Assembly (NCBI GenBank): GCA_051016205.1
Contig: CP136534.1
Span: 1,116,001-1,180,000, forward strand
DNA from: Acuticoccus sp051016205
GTDB lineage: Bacteria > Pseudomonadota > Alphaproteobacteria > Rhizobiales > Amorphaceae
Direction of reading: 5' to 3'
Length of the DNA stretch: 64,000 nucleotides
The stretch's first letter is position 1. Each line of letters starts with the position of its first letter. Shown here piece by piece: positions 35,140 through 44,040 of the stretch. The notes under the pieces were generated by a model. It was not told the origin of the DNA, ran no database searches, and saw nothing but the letters and a program-made list of their open reading frames with translations. The position numbers were made by a program, and so were the translations under genes.

Positions 35140-36663
35140 CTAAACGCCCTCTTTTCGGGACTGGCGGGAATCGCGCAGGGCACGGCGGACGGCAAGGGCA
35201 AGGGTCAGCACCGTCAGTGCGATGAAGAAGAGCGCGATGGGGCTGCGCACCAAAATGGTGAGATCGGACTTGTAGATCAGCATGGACTGGCGCAGCGAGG
35301 TCTCAAGCAATGGGCCGAGCAGGAAGCCGATCACCATGCACACGATGGAAAAGCCTGTCCGCCGCATGAAGAGCCCCAGCACTGCAAAGGCCAGCATCAC
35401 CGCCACCTGGAAGAGCGACTGGGCCGGCAGGTAAACGCCCGCCGCCGCCAGTACCAGCACCACAGGCAGGACGGCGGCACGCGGAGCGCGAGCGGCCATC
35501 ACCCAGATGGGAATGCCGATGCGGCCGATGACAAGGTGCACGACGTTCGCCATTAGCATGGAGACGAAAACGGCGTAGATGAGGTCGGCGTGAAGCTGCA
35601 TCATCAACGGGCCAGGCACGACGCCGTGGATCATGAAGGCGCCGATCAACAGGGCCGCTGCAATGTTGCCTGGAATGCCGAGCGCGAATGTGGGGATGAG
35701 GTTTGCCCCTGACACGGCGCTGTTGGCAGCCTCCGTCGCGACAATTCCATCGGGGTTGCCTGTGCCAAAGCTCTCCGGCGCTTTGGAGGCCCGCCGCGCT
35801 GCGCCGTAGCCGAGGAAGGCGGCAAGCGTCACGCCAAGGCCAGGCAGCATGCCAACGCCTGAGCCGATGAGTGCGGAGCGGATGATGGTGCGCCAGTGGG
35901 AAAAGAACGCGCCAAGACCGACCCTGTTGGTCTCCTTGTCGAAGGTGGGCTCCACAGGCGCTTCGGACCGCCGGCGTGCTGCGCCAAGGTCGAAGAGCTG
36001 ATCCAGCACAGAGGCGACGGCGAGCGAACCGACCGCAACGGCAAGGACGGGGAGCCCGTCGAACAGCTCCACCTCGCCGAACACCATGCGCGGTGAGGAA
36101 TCCACAGGGTCGAGCCCGATGGTAGACAAAAGCACTCCCAGGAAGGTGGCGATGAGGCCCTTGACGAGCGACCCGCTCGCAATTCCCGACAACAGCGCGA
36201 AGGAGAACAGGATCGCCGCTGTAAACTCCGCAGGGCCGAAATTGAGGGCGAAGGCGGCAAAGGGCGCTGCGACGAGGATCAAGATGACGTCGGAGATGGT
36301 GTCGCCGCTGACGGATGAATAAAGCGCGATCTTCATGGCGCGCCCTGCCTCGCCGCGCCGTGCCATCGGGTAGCCGTCAAGGGCAGAGGCGGCGGCCTCC
36401 GGTGTCCCGGGCGCATTGATCAAAATGGCAGGGATGGCGCCGCCCGACGTGCCGCCTTTCATCACCCCGACCAGGAAGGCGATGGCCGACAGAGGCGGGA
36501 AGTAAAAGGTGATGGGGATGAGGACGGAAAGTGCCGTCACCGTCCCCACACCGGGCAGGATGCCGGCAAAGATGCCAAGCGCCACGCCGGCGACGATGAA
36601 CAAAAGGTTCGTCAGCGTTGCCGCCTGGTCGATGGCCGACACCAGCGAATCCAGGATGATCAT
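35140..36663 (-). CDS. tctA: Tripartite tricarboxylate transporter, large membrane subunit TctA
   Basis: 507-residue multi-helix permease of the tripartite tricarboxylate transporter family. Diagnostic segments: GILPGVGTVTALSVLIPITF, GGTSGGAIPAILINAPGTP, LPGLGVTLAAFLGYG and GIPGNIAAALLIGAFMIHGV. It imports organic acids by a secondary mechanism with the binding protein TctC. ATG start, 34 nt after tctB. Its end abuts the convergent PAS gene. Confidence 0.95.
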   Translation of the reverse strand: MIILDSLVSAIDQAATLTNLLFIVAGVALGIFAGILPGVGTVTALSVLIPITFYFPPLSAIAFLVGVMKGGTSGGAIPAILINAPGTPEAAASALDGYPMARRGEAGRAMKIALYSSVSGDTISDVILILVAAPFAAFALNFGPAEFTAAILFSFALLSGIASGSLVKGLIATFLGVLLSTIGLDPVDSSPRMVFGEVELFDGLPVLAVAVGSLAVASVLDQLFDLGAARRRSEAPVEPTFDKETNRVGLGAFFSHWRTIIRSALIGSGVGMLPGLGVTLAAFLGYGAARRASKAPESFGTGNPDGIVATEAANSAVSGANLIPTFALGIPGNIAAALLIGAFMIHGVVPGPLMMQLHADLIYAVFVSMLMANVVHLVIGRIGIPIWVMAARAPRAAVLPVVLVLAAAGVYLPAQSLFQVAVMLAFAVLGLFMRRTGFSIVCMVIGFLLGPLLETSLRQSMLIYKSDLTILVRSPIALFFIALTVLTLALAVRRALRDSRQSRKEGV

Positions 36664-36697
36664 GACGGCGGGCTCGCCTGGCTGGCCAACACGCGTG

Positions 36698-37183
36698 TCA
36701 CGGCAGCCATATGGACAGGAGCCGCCAACTGGCTTGCTGCAGCACCACCGGCGCTAGCCCCGCAATGGGCACGAGTATCAGGAGCCGCCGTTCGCCGATG
36801 GCAAGCATGGCAATGGCAATGGCAACAGAGCCTGCAATCAAAAACCCAAGGTGGACGAAGGCCAGCTGGAAGAGGGTGACGGCGACAGCCGCGATGACAA
36901 CATCGCGGCTGACGATCCCCACCGATTGGCCCGACCGTCCTTCCACCGTGTTGCGCCGCTTGATGCCGTTGACGATCAAAAGGGCCGAAAACCCCAAGAT
37001 CAGATAGGCGGTGACCTGCGGCACGAAGGCGGGTGAGATGTCGTTGCGCCCTGCCGCATCGCTCACCTCGGCGGGGATGATGGCAGCGACCATCAAGAGC
37101 GCCGCCAACGCCATCAGGGTGCCGGCGGCGATGTCGGTCCAAGCGCCTGTCTGTGCGGAGGTGTCCGCCGGGCTCATGGCCAT
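36698..37183 (-). CDS. tctB: Tripartite tricarboxylate transporter, small membrane subunit TctB
   Basis: 161 residues with four hydrophobic helices, starting after GAWTDIAAGTLMALAALLMVA and including FVPQVTAYLILGFSALLIVNGIK (partly quoted) as in TctB/DUF1468 proteins. It sits between tctC and tctA with short gaps, the standard operon position. ATG start; a second ATG two codons downstream is also possible. Confidence 0.9.
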   Translation of the reverse strand: MAMSPADTSAQTGAWTDIAAGTLMALAALLMVAAIIPAEVSDAAGRNDISPAFVPQVTAYLILGFSALLIVNGIKRRNTVEGRSGQSVGIVSRDVVIAAVAVTLFQLAFVHLGFLIAGSVAIAIAMLAIGERRLLILVPIAGLAPVVLQQASWRLLSIWLP

Positions 37184-37217
37184 GGGCGCTTGTGGCGGCG
37201 AAAGGGTCGTATCGCCG

Positions 37218-38162
37218 TTACTGGGTCTGCTCCACCACGGACTTCAGACCTTCCACGGTCTTTGCAATGTCGTTGTCCAGGCCATCACCCGCCACGAACA
37301 TGGCCGGAAACTGCAGCCGCTCTTCCACGAGGGCCACGAAGGCTTCGTCCTTGGTGGCTTTTTCGATGGCGGCGCGAAGGGTGGCCACCACGTCGTCAGG
37401 GGTACCTTTGGGCGCCACGAGGACGGCATGGCTTGGCATGGCAACGCTGTAAGTCTCGTTGATGGAGGGCACGTCCGGCGAGGCGATGAGGCGGCCCGCG
37501 TTCATGGAGGCGAGCACCTTCATGTCATCGCCATAGCGGTTGTGGACGCCGCCGGACCAGGCAAAGTCGATCTTCCCGCCAAGCAGGAACGGCACCATCT
37601 CGCCGCCGCCTTTGGTGGGAACGCCTGTCCAGTCGACCCCCTCGGTGGCGCCGATGAAGTCGATATAGGCGCGGGACATGGCGCTTTGGTCGGCGTAGTT
37701 GAGACCCGGATTGTCCTTGGAGTAGGCGATCAGCTCTTCCAGCGTATCGAAGGGCGCGTCGGCCTTGGCAACGATGGCCTGCTGGTACTCGGTGATCTGC
37801 GCGATGTAGCGGAAGCTCTCAAGGTCGTAGGCGACGTTCTGCGTCAGCGGCGGCCACAGCAAAGAAGCGGTGGCAGCAAACAGCAGCGTGTAGCCGTCAG
37901 GTGCTGCAGCGGCCACAAGCGTTGAGCCTACCGCGCCGCCTCCACCGGGGCGGGTCTGGACGATGACGGGCTGGCCAAGTTCGCGCCCCAGCGCCTCGGA
38001 GAAGACGCGGCCCATGGTTTCGGTGCTGCCGCCAGCGGCGTAAGGGATGACGAGGGTCACCGGCTTTGAGGGATAGGTGTCCGCCATCGCTGTGCCTGCG
38101 GTGAGCCCAAGCGCCAATGCCAGTGCGCCGAGCGCGCGCGCCGGTGTTCTCATGAAGTCCAT
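37218..38162 (-). CDS. tctC: Tripartite tricarboxylate transporter substrate-binding protein TctC
   Basis: Periplasmic binding protein of the Bug/TctC family, 314 residues. A signal peptide ends near GTAMADTYPSKPVTLVIPYA, and the mature protein has the typical GGSTETMGRVFSEALGRELGQ. GGAVGSTLVAAAAPDGYTLLF and IDFAWSGGVHN fit the family. Bug proteins bind carboxylates, and the specific ligand is unknown. The start giving MDFMRTPARAL is chosen. It is divergent from the DUF3604-type gene across 169 nt, suggesting shared regulation. Confidence 0.93.
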   Translation of the reverse strand: MDFMRTPARALGALALALGLTAGTAMADTYPSKPVTLVIPYAAGGSTETMGRVFSEALGRELGQPVIVQTRPGGGGAVGSTLVAAAAPDGYTLLFAATASLLWPPLTQNVAYDLESFRYIAQITEYQQAIVAKADAPFDTLEELIAYSKDNPGLNYADQSAMSRAYIDFIGATEGVDWTGVPTKGGGEMVPFLLGGKIDFAWSGGVHNRYGDDMKVLASMNAGRLIASPDVPSINETYSVAMPSHAVLVAPKGTPDDVVATLRAAIEKATKDEAFVALVEERLQFPAMFVAGDGLDNDIAKTVEGLKSVVEQTQ

Positions 38163-38331
38163 TGCAGTTCCCTCGTGATGATGTGGCAAGAGCGGGGCAG
38201 ACAGCCGTCGATCCGCATTGACATCGCAAACCCTAATGGCCTGACATAGGCTGTCAACGACACCTGACGGCGAAACACTGCGGGCCCATGCCTGCCGTTT
38301 GCTGCTTTTGCGATCGGGGCAAGGGACTGAA

Positions 38332-40635
38332 ATGACGTCATCGAGCGAACGCGGCGTGCCGCACCACCTCGTGGGTGAGGTGTGGCCGCACAACCATCCT
38401 GGCCGTGAGGGGACGAACTACGGCAGCGCCGTTCTGTCGCCCTCAGGCGCGTTCCCCGTGCGCAGCTACCAGACCTTCCACCTCACCTACACGGTGGGCG
38501 ACTTCGGGCTCGATGACACCGGCGGTATCCGCGTCGCGTTCCGTTTCCTTGGCGACTGGGGTGCATTGCAAACCAAAGACCCAACCGCGCCCAACTATGT
38601 GACCGCCCACTGTCCCGGCGGTGGGACAATCACGCTGGAGTTCCACCCCCTCGGCGGCGAACGGCCCTGGTACAAGGCGCTGACGGCACGGCTGAATGGC
38701 GGCTATCTGAAGCCGGGCGACCAGGTGGTGATTGTCTTTGGCGACACCAGCGGCGGCTCGCCAGGCTTCCTGTTGCAGACGTTCGCCGAAAGTGCGTTCG
38801 AGTTCCGCGTGTTGACCGACCTTTGTGCCGTCGGCCACTTCACGCCGCTCCCCCTCTCCCCGTCCATCGAGGTGGTGCCTGGCGCGCCGGCCCGCTGGCG
38901 TGCAGTCCTGCCGAGCCTGCGCCGTCCAGGCGAGCGCTTTGCCCTCGGCATCAAAGCTGAAGACCTTTGGGGGAACCCGACGGGCGATGTGTCGGGCACG
39001 CTCACCCTTCTTGCCGACAAGCCGGTGGAGGGGCTCCCGTCCACCGTGGCGCTGACGCCAGGGGAGCGAGCGGTGACCCTTGAGGGGCTAAGTGCATCCG
39101 AGGGACCCATCACCATTGGCGTTGAAAAGGACGGCCAGAAGGTGGCGACCGCCGGCCCGCTGACCATCGAGGACGGGGCCATCGCCACCTACTGGGGCGA
39201 TATGCACGGCCAGAGCGGCGAGACGGTGGGGATCAACACGGCGGCTGAGTATTTTGCCTTTGCCCGCGATCTTGCCTTCCTGGACGCCGCCGCCCACCAG
39301 GGCAACGACTTTCAGATCAATGCCGACTTCTGGGGAGAACTGAACACGCTGACGGCGCGCATGAACGAACCTGGTCGTTTCGTTCTGGTGCCGGGGTATG
39401 AGTGGTCGGGCAACACCGCCGTCGGGGGGGACCACAACGTCTACTTCACCACCGAACACAGGCCGATCCGCCGTTCCTCCCACGCCCTTTTGACCGACAG
39501 GCGGGAGGTGGCGGCCGATGCCCACACCACGGCAGAGCTTTTTGCCGCCCTTGCGACGGAAGACTGCGTTGTCGCGGCCCATGTGGGCGGGCGCTATGCC
39601 GATATTGCGCTGGCCCACGACCCGCGGATTGAGACGGCGGTGGAAATCCACTCCGCCTGGGGCACGTTCGAGTGGCTTCTGACGGATGCCTTTGCGCTGG
39701 GCTACAGGGTCGGCGTTGTGTGCAATTCGGACGGTCACAAAGGCCGGCCGGGGGCCAGTTACCCCGGTGCGGCGACCTTTGGGGCCTATGGTGGGCTGAC
39801 CTGCTTTCTGGCCCCTGAACTGACGCGCGAGGCGATCTTTAGGTGTTGGCGCACACGGCGGCACTACGGCACCACAGGCTGCCGCACCCATCTTGATGTT
39901 GCCTGGCGCGATGACGGTCCGTCGGAGATCTTCGACCTTGATCCTGACGCCTACCCCGACGCCTCCTCCTCACAAGGCGGCACGGCTGTGATGGGGCAAA
40001 TCGTGGAGACCGCGGCGGCCAACGGCATCTTTGATGTGAAGGTGGCGGCCCATTGTGGGATCGACAGAGTGGACGTGCGCAACGGGGCAGAAACCGTTGC
40101 GACGGTGCGCCCCTACGGCAAGGAGGCGCTCGGCAAGCGCATCCGTGTGTTGTGCGAAGGGGCTGAGTATCGCGGTCGCGGACGGCAGACCTTGTGGCGG
40201 TGCAGAGCCCACTTCAAAGGCTGCCGCATTCTGTCGCTGACCCCCATCAACCGCTTCAATCCTGAGCGGAACCTGGAGCAGGTGGGCAGCGACACTGTGG
40301 TCTGGCATGCAGCGACCACAGGCAACTTCGTCGGGTTCGACGTGGTGCTGGAGGAGAGGGTAGACGCCGAAGTCGCCATCTCCTCTAACCTCGGCGACAT
40401 CACCGTGCCTCTTGCCACGTTGGACGCGGATGGTGCGCGCATGGAGGCAGGCGGCCTTGCCCGTGCGCTCAGCGTTGCGCGGCGGCCGTTGGAAAACACC
40501 CACTACCACCTTGAGACAACGGCCGAGATCGCCCTTGCCGAGGGCCGTGACAACCCTTTGTGGGTGGCGGTGACGCTGGATGACGGCAACCAGGCCTGGA
40601 GCAGCCCCATCTACGTGAAGCGCACGGCAGGCTGA
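38332..40635 (+). CDS. DUF3604-type (PHP-like metallohydrolase) protein
   Basis: 767-residue protein. The N-terminal 270 residues are beta-rich. A PHP-like metal site begins at ATYWGDMHGQSGETVG (DxHxQ), followed by DAAAHQGND, VPGYEWSG, GDHNVYF, VAAHVGGRYADIA, EIHSAWGTFEW and CNSDGHKGRPG, all typical of DUF3604. No signal peptide is seen. The reaction is unknown; members often occur with transporters and catabolic genes. ATG start. It is divergent from tctC. Confidence 0.82.
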   Translation: MTSSSERGVPHHLVGEVWPHNHPGREGTNYGSAVLSPSGAFPVRSYQTFHLTYTVGDFGLDDTGGIRVAFRFLGDWGALQTKDPTAPNYVTAHCPGGGTITLEFHPLGGERPWYKALTARLNGGYLKPGDQVVIVFGDTSGGSPGFLLQTFAESAFEFRVLTDLCAVGHFTPLPLSPSIEVVPGAPARWRAVLPSLRRPGERFALGIKAEDLWGNPTGDVSGTLTLLADKPVEGLPSTVALTPGERAVTLEGLSASEGPITIGVEKDGQKVATAGPLTIEDGAIATYWGDMHGQSGETVGINTAAEYFAFARDLAFLDAAAHQGNDFQINADFWGELNTLTARMNEPGRFVLVPGYEWSGNTAVGGDHNVYFTTEHRPIRRSSHALLTDRREVAADAHTTAELFAALATEDCVVAAHVGGRYADIALAHDPRIETAVEIHSAWGTFEWLLTDAFALGYRVGVVCNSDGHKGRPGASYPGAATFGAYGGLTCFLAPELTREAIFRCWRTRRHYGTTGCRTHLDVAWRDDGPSEIFDLDPDAYPDASSSQGGTAVMGQIVETAAANGIFDVKVAAHCGIDRVDVRNGAETVATVRPYGKEALGKRIRVLCEGAEYRGRGRQTLWRCRAHFKGCRILSLTPINRFNPERNLEQVGSDTVVWHAATTGNFVGFDVVLEERVDAEVAISSNLGDITVPLATLDADGARMEAGGLARALSVARRPLENTHYHLETTAEIALAEGRDNPLWVAVTLDDGNQAWSSPIYVKRTAG

Positions 40636-40647
40636 AACCGCTGGGTG

Positions 40648-41241
40648 TTAGACGGCGATGATGAAGCGGCAGGCCGGCGCGCCCTGCAGGCAGCAGGCCG
40701 TGTGTGTGCACTTGGCATTGGGCGAAACGAGCCGCCGCGTCAGCGTCTCGAAGACGGCCACGTGCCAGGGGCAGCCGAGGGTTGCGAGGGGATTGTCGGC
40801 AATGGAAACAGTCGACGTCGCCGGGTCCACGTGACACGTACCCGACCCCGCGAAAGTCCAGGCATGGGCGCCGATCGCCTTCAGGAGTGCTTTGAGGCCC
40901 TGCCGGCGCGGTAAGATGCGAAGGGCGATCCGCGCCACGCGTGGAATGCGGTGGGCGAGGATGTATTCGCCCGTCAGGCGGCCGGCTTCGGTGAGGACGG
41001 CGCGCGCCTCCTCGCGGTCCAACTGGCGGGTGAGGCTGGCGAAAAGGGCGATGGGGATGGCCTCGTCCACCATCTCCTCAGGCGGGTGGCTGAGGGCATC
41101 GAGCGCGCCGGCAGCACCGAAAATGCGCACCGCGAGGCCGTCGCCGCCCCTTGCGCGCAGTGCCTCTGCGAGCTGGGTGACGGCGTTGGGGCCGACCTTG
41201 GAGGGCGCGGGAAACGCCCTGTGGTCGGCCAGCGCTGTCAA
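40648..41241 (-). CDS. bchJ: BchJ-like protein (4-vinyl reductase J, V4R domain), TTG start
   Basis: 197-residue V4R-domain protein with the BchJ pattern: MVDEAIPIALFASLTRQLDREEAR, GRLTGEYILAHRIPR, and a cysteine-rich end CPWHVAVFETLTRRL to CTHTACCLQGAPAC. BchJ is linked to bacteriochlorophyll synthesis and may bind chlorophyllide precursors; its reductase role has been questioned. A TTG start overlapping the bchE TGA (TTGA) gives (M)TALADHRAFPAPSK and fits the family length. The longer frame into bchE is rejected. It forms an operon with bchE. Confidence 0.85.
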   Translation of the reverse strand: MTALADHRAFPAPSKVGPNAVTQLAEALRARGGDGLAVRIFGAAGALDALSHPPEEMVDEAIPIALFASLTRQLDREEARAVLTEAGRLTGEYILAHRIPRVARIALRILPRRQGLKALLKAIGAHAWTFAGSGTCHVDPATSTVSIADNPLATLGCPWHVAVFETLTRRLVSPNAKCTHTACCLQGAPACRFIIAV

Positions 41242-42863
41242 TGGACCGGCTCGCGCACTTGGACGGTCTCGTCCATTTGTTGCGTGCTGCCACCGCACGC
41301 TTTTGCGGCGGCCGCCTCACGCACGGCGCGCATCTTGTCGGCGCGTTCGGCAGTGGTCTCCCAATCGTCCAGCTGTGCCGGGGCGATGGTGCGCGTGCGG
41401 TCGAAGTTGAAATTGACCGTCTTCTTCGACTGTGGGCCCCAGTAGCCGGCCTTGCCAAGGTCGTAGAAGGTGCGCTGGAATCCTGCCTTCAAGAACGCTT
41501 TTAGGCAGCCCAAGAGGTATCGGCGGCGGAAGCCTGTGCCGCGCCAGGGATAATGGAACAGCGCCTTCTTCATGTAGAAGCGGCGATAGTTGTTCATCAC
41601 CCCGTCCAGAAGTTCACCGCGGTCCATGGCTTGCGGCTTCATGATGGGGGTGACGAAGTTGTATTTGGAGAAGTCGAAGATCTCCACCTTGTCGCCCAGC
41701 TCCTGGAAAAGGGGGGTGAACGGCCAAGGGGTGTACATGGCCCAGTTGGCAAGGTCGGGCTGCCACTCCCACGCCATCCGGTAGGTTTCTTCCAGCGTTT
41801 CGGGCGTTTCGTTGTCGAGGCCGACAATGAACTGGGCCTCCACGAAGATGTCGGCCTCGCGCAGAAGGCGGATCGCCTCTTTGTTCTCCGATACCTTGGT
41901 TTCTTTATTGAAGGTGTCGAGTTTCAACTGTGCGGCGGCTTCCGTGCCCAGCGACACGTGGACGAGGCCTGCGCGGCGATAAAGCGGCAGCAGCGCCTTG
42001 TCGCGCATGATGTCGGTCACACGCGTGTTGATGCCCCACTTGATCTTGTCGGGCAGGCCGCGGGCAATCAGCTCTTCGCAGAACTTGATGAATTTCTTGC
42101 GGTTGATGGTGGGCTCTTCGTCCGCAAGGATGAAAAAGCCGACGTCGTGGTCGTTCACCAGGCGCTCGATCTCGTCCACCACTTTGATGGGGTCGCGCAC
42201 GCGATAGTCGCGCCAGAACTTCCATTGGGAGCAGAACGAGCAGGTGAACGGGCAGCCCCGCGCCATGTTGGGAATGGCAACGCGCACGCCGAGGGGGACG
42301 TAAATGTACTTCTCCCACTCAAGCAACGTCCAGTCCGGGTTGATGGCGTCAAGGTTCTTCACCGTCGACGCGGCGGCGGTGGCAACGATCTCTTCGCCGT
42401 CGCGGAAAGCGAGACCTTTGATCTTGCGCCGGCCCGTGGGCCAGTTGCCAAGGTGGATCGCCTCGATCAGCTCAAGGAAGATCTCCTCGCCCTCGCCCCG
42501 CACGATAACATCCACCTGGGGCGCTTCGGACAGGACCTGCTTGTACATGAAGGTGGCGTGGATGCCGCCGAGGACACGGATGGCGTCAGGCACCACCTCC
42601 TGGGCAATCTTCAAGACGTTTTCCGCCTCGTAGATGGAAGGCGTGATGGCCGTCGTCCCCACCACATCGGGCTGAAGGTCCTCCAGCCGTGCGCGAAGAT
42701 CTTCAGCGCTGAGGTGGTTGGTCATCGCGTCGATGAAGTGGATGTCGTCGTAGCCGGCATCCTTTAGGTGGCCTGCAAGGTAGGCCACCCAGGCTGGCGG
42801 CCAGTTTCCGGCAATCTCAGCGCCGCCTGAATGGTAGTTCGGGTGGATGAGTGCAATGCGCAT
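41238..42863 (-). CDS. bchE: Magnesium-protoporphyrin IX monomethyl ester anaerobic oxidative cyclase
   Basis: Oxygen-independent cyclase that forms ring E of bacteriochlorophyll using radical SAM and cobalamin. 541 residues. The B12-binding N-terminal domain begins MRIALIHPNYHSGGAEIAGN. The radical SAM cluster motif is C204-x3-C208-x2-C211 (GCPFTCSFCSQW). The C-terminus includes RRFYMKKALFHYPW. The start 12 codons into the longest frame is chosen by homology. It is followed by bchJ; no other photosynthesis gene lies in the window. An FNR-like half-palindrome lies about 50 nt upstream. Confidence 0.93.
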   Translation of the reverse strand: MRIALIHPNYHSGGAEIAGNWPPAWVAYLAGHLKDAGYDDIHFIDAMTNHLSAEDLRARLEDLQPDVVGTTAITPSIYEAENVLKIAQEVVPDAIRVLGGIHATFMYKQVLSEAPQVDVIVRGEGEEIFLELIEAIHLGNWPTGRRKIKGLAFRDGEEIVATAAASTVKNLDAINPDWTLLEWEKYIYVPLGVRVAIPNMARGCPFTCSFCSQWKFWRDYRVRDPIKVVDEIERLVNDHDVGFFILADEEPTINRKKFIKFCEELIARGLPDKIKWGINTRVTDIMRDKALLPLYRRAGLVHVSLGTEAAAQLKLDTFNKETKVSENKEAIRLLREADIFVEAQFIVGLDNETPETLEETYRMAWEWQPDLANWAMYTPWPFTPLFQELGDKVEIFDFSKYNFVTPIMKPQAMDRGELLDGVMNNYRRFYMKKALFHYPWRGTGFRRRYLLGCLKAFLKAGFQRTFYDLGKAGYWGPQSKKTVNFNFDRTRTIAPAQLDDWETTAERADKMRAVREAAAAKACGGSTQQMDETVQVREPVH

Positions 42864-42910
42864 GGGAGCCCTCCGATGAAGAAAGGTCACCCGGCGCAAA
42901 GCCTCATTCC

Positions 42911-42924
42911 TTGATCTGGCGCAA
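42911..42924 (-). promoter_or_regulatory. FNR-like element upstream of bchE
   Basis: Plus-strand TTGATCTGGCGCAA, i.e. TTGAT-N4-CGCAA, has one perfect half-site of the FNR/FnrL consensus TTGAT-N4-ATCAA and a degenerate second half. It lies about 48-61 nt upstream of the bchE start. FnrL control of bchE is known in Rhodobacter; here it is inferred. Confidence 0.3.
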
Positions 42925-42953
42925 GGCGGCCCGGTAAATCGGGCGCCGCGGTT

Positions 42954-43913
42954 TTAGACCGCCGCCACCTTCTCCATCGCGCGCCCACCGCGGGTGGCGC
43001 CCATCTCCGCCAGGAAGCCGTAAAGGGGCTCTGAGGGAATGGCCTCGGCAAGGATGGCGCGAGTGGCAATCAACGCCTCAAGGTCGATCCCCGTCGAAAG
43101 GCCCATCTGGTGGAGCATGTAGACAAGATCTTCCGTTACGATGTTGCCTGAGGCTCCTGGTGCGAAGGGGCAGCCGCCCAGACCCGCCAGCGAGCTGTCG
43201 AGGGTGGTGACGTCCACCTCCAGCGCGGCAAGGGCGTTGGCAAGGCCAAGGCCATAGGTGTTGTGAAGGTGGGCGCCTGCCAGCTTGTCGGCGCCGATCT
43301 CGGCCCGCACAGCCTTGAAGATGCGCTTGATGCTGCTGGGATTGGCCATCCCCGTGGTGTCGGCAAGGCCCACTTCGTCCACCCCCGCACGCACCAAATC
43401 GACGGAAAGGGAAAGGACATCGCGCTCGGGAACCTCTCCTTCCATGGTGCAGCCGAAGACGGTCGAAAGGCCTCCCTCCACCGCCGGCCGCTTGTGGGCA
43501 GGCAGATCGTCGCGAAGGGCGCAGATGCGGGCGATCTCCTCAACGCTCTCGGCCGGGGTGCGGTTGACGTTGGCCTTGTTGTGGGTGGCGCTGACGGAGA
43601 TGGGGACGGTGATCTTGTGCGCCCCCGCAGCCATTGCCGCCTGCGCGCCTTTTGCGTTGGGGGCAAGGACGGCGACGGTCAGCCCATTGAGGGAGGCGGC
43701 AAAGCGCGTCACCTCCGCGGCGTCCGCCATGGCGGGGACGAGTTTGGGCGGCACGAATGAGCAGACTTCGATTTCCCGCACGCCAGCGTCATAGGCCGCC
43801 TTGATCCAGCGCTTCTTGGCCTGTGTCGGCATAATGGACTTGGCCATCTGCAAGCCGTCGCGCGGGCCCACCTCGCTCACAAGAATTGCAGGTTCGGCCA
43901 CTCTCGCCTCCAT
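42954..43913 (-). CDS. Hydroxymethylglutaryl-CoA lyase family protein
   Basis: 319-residue HMG-CoA lyase-like TIM barrel. SEVGPRDGLQ carries the catalytic arginine-aspartate pair, HLHNTYGLGLANALAAL the metal-binding HxH, and GLGGCPFAPGASGN the flexible-loop cysteine. The classic reaction cleaves HMG-CoA to acetoacetate and acetyl-CoA; citramalyl-CoA or related 3-hydroxyacyl-CoA cleavage is possible in this family. ATG start. It is divergent from a class III CoA-transferase and shares a palindrome-containing promoter region with it. Confidence 0.92.
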   Translation of the reverse strand: MEARVAEPAILVSEVGPRDGLQMAKSIMPTQAKKRWIKAAYDAGVREIEVCSFVPPKLVPAMADAAEVTRFAASLNGLTVAVLAPNAKGAQAAMAAGAHKITVPISVSATHNKANVNRTPAESVEEIARICALRDDLPAHKRPAVEGGLSTVFGCTMEGEVPERDVLSLSVDLVRAGVDEVGLADTTGMANPSSIKRIFKAVRAEIGADKLAGAHLHNTYGLGLANALAALEVDVTTLDSSLAGLGGCPFAPGASGNIVTEDLVYMLHQMGLSTGIDLEALIATRAILAEAIPSEPLYGFLAEMGATRGGRAMEKVAAV

Positions 43914-43961
43914 GTGAGTCTGACCAGGGGCGGAAAATCGCATTGCCCTGGTTCCATCTGA

Positions 43962-43976
43962 TAGAACGTCGTTCTA
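43962..43976. promoter_or_regulatory. Palindromic operator between lyase and CoA-transferase genes
   Basis: TAGAACGTCGTTCTA is a perfect six-base inverted repeat around GTC, in the divergent promoter region 65 nt before the CoA-transferase start. A near copy occurs at 46,024-46,038 beside the iclR-type gene. It is probably the binding site of that regulator. Confidence 0.55.
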
Positions 43977-44040
43977 AAATACGCAGGAATGAGATGGCGA
44001 TCAATGCGGTCGCCCCAAGGGAGCGGAAAGGGCAGGGGCG

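Noticed and set aside
41553..42767. 404-residue plus-strand open frame
   Set aside because: Antisense to bchE, whose radical SAM motif and length are clear.
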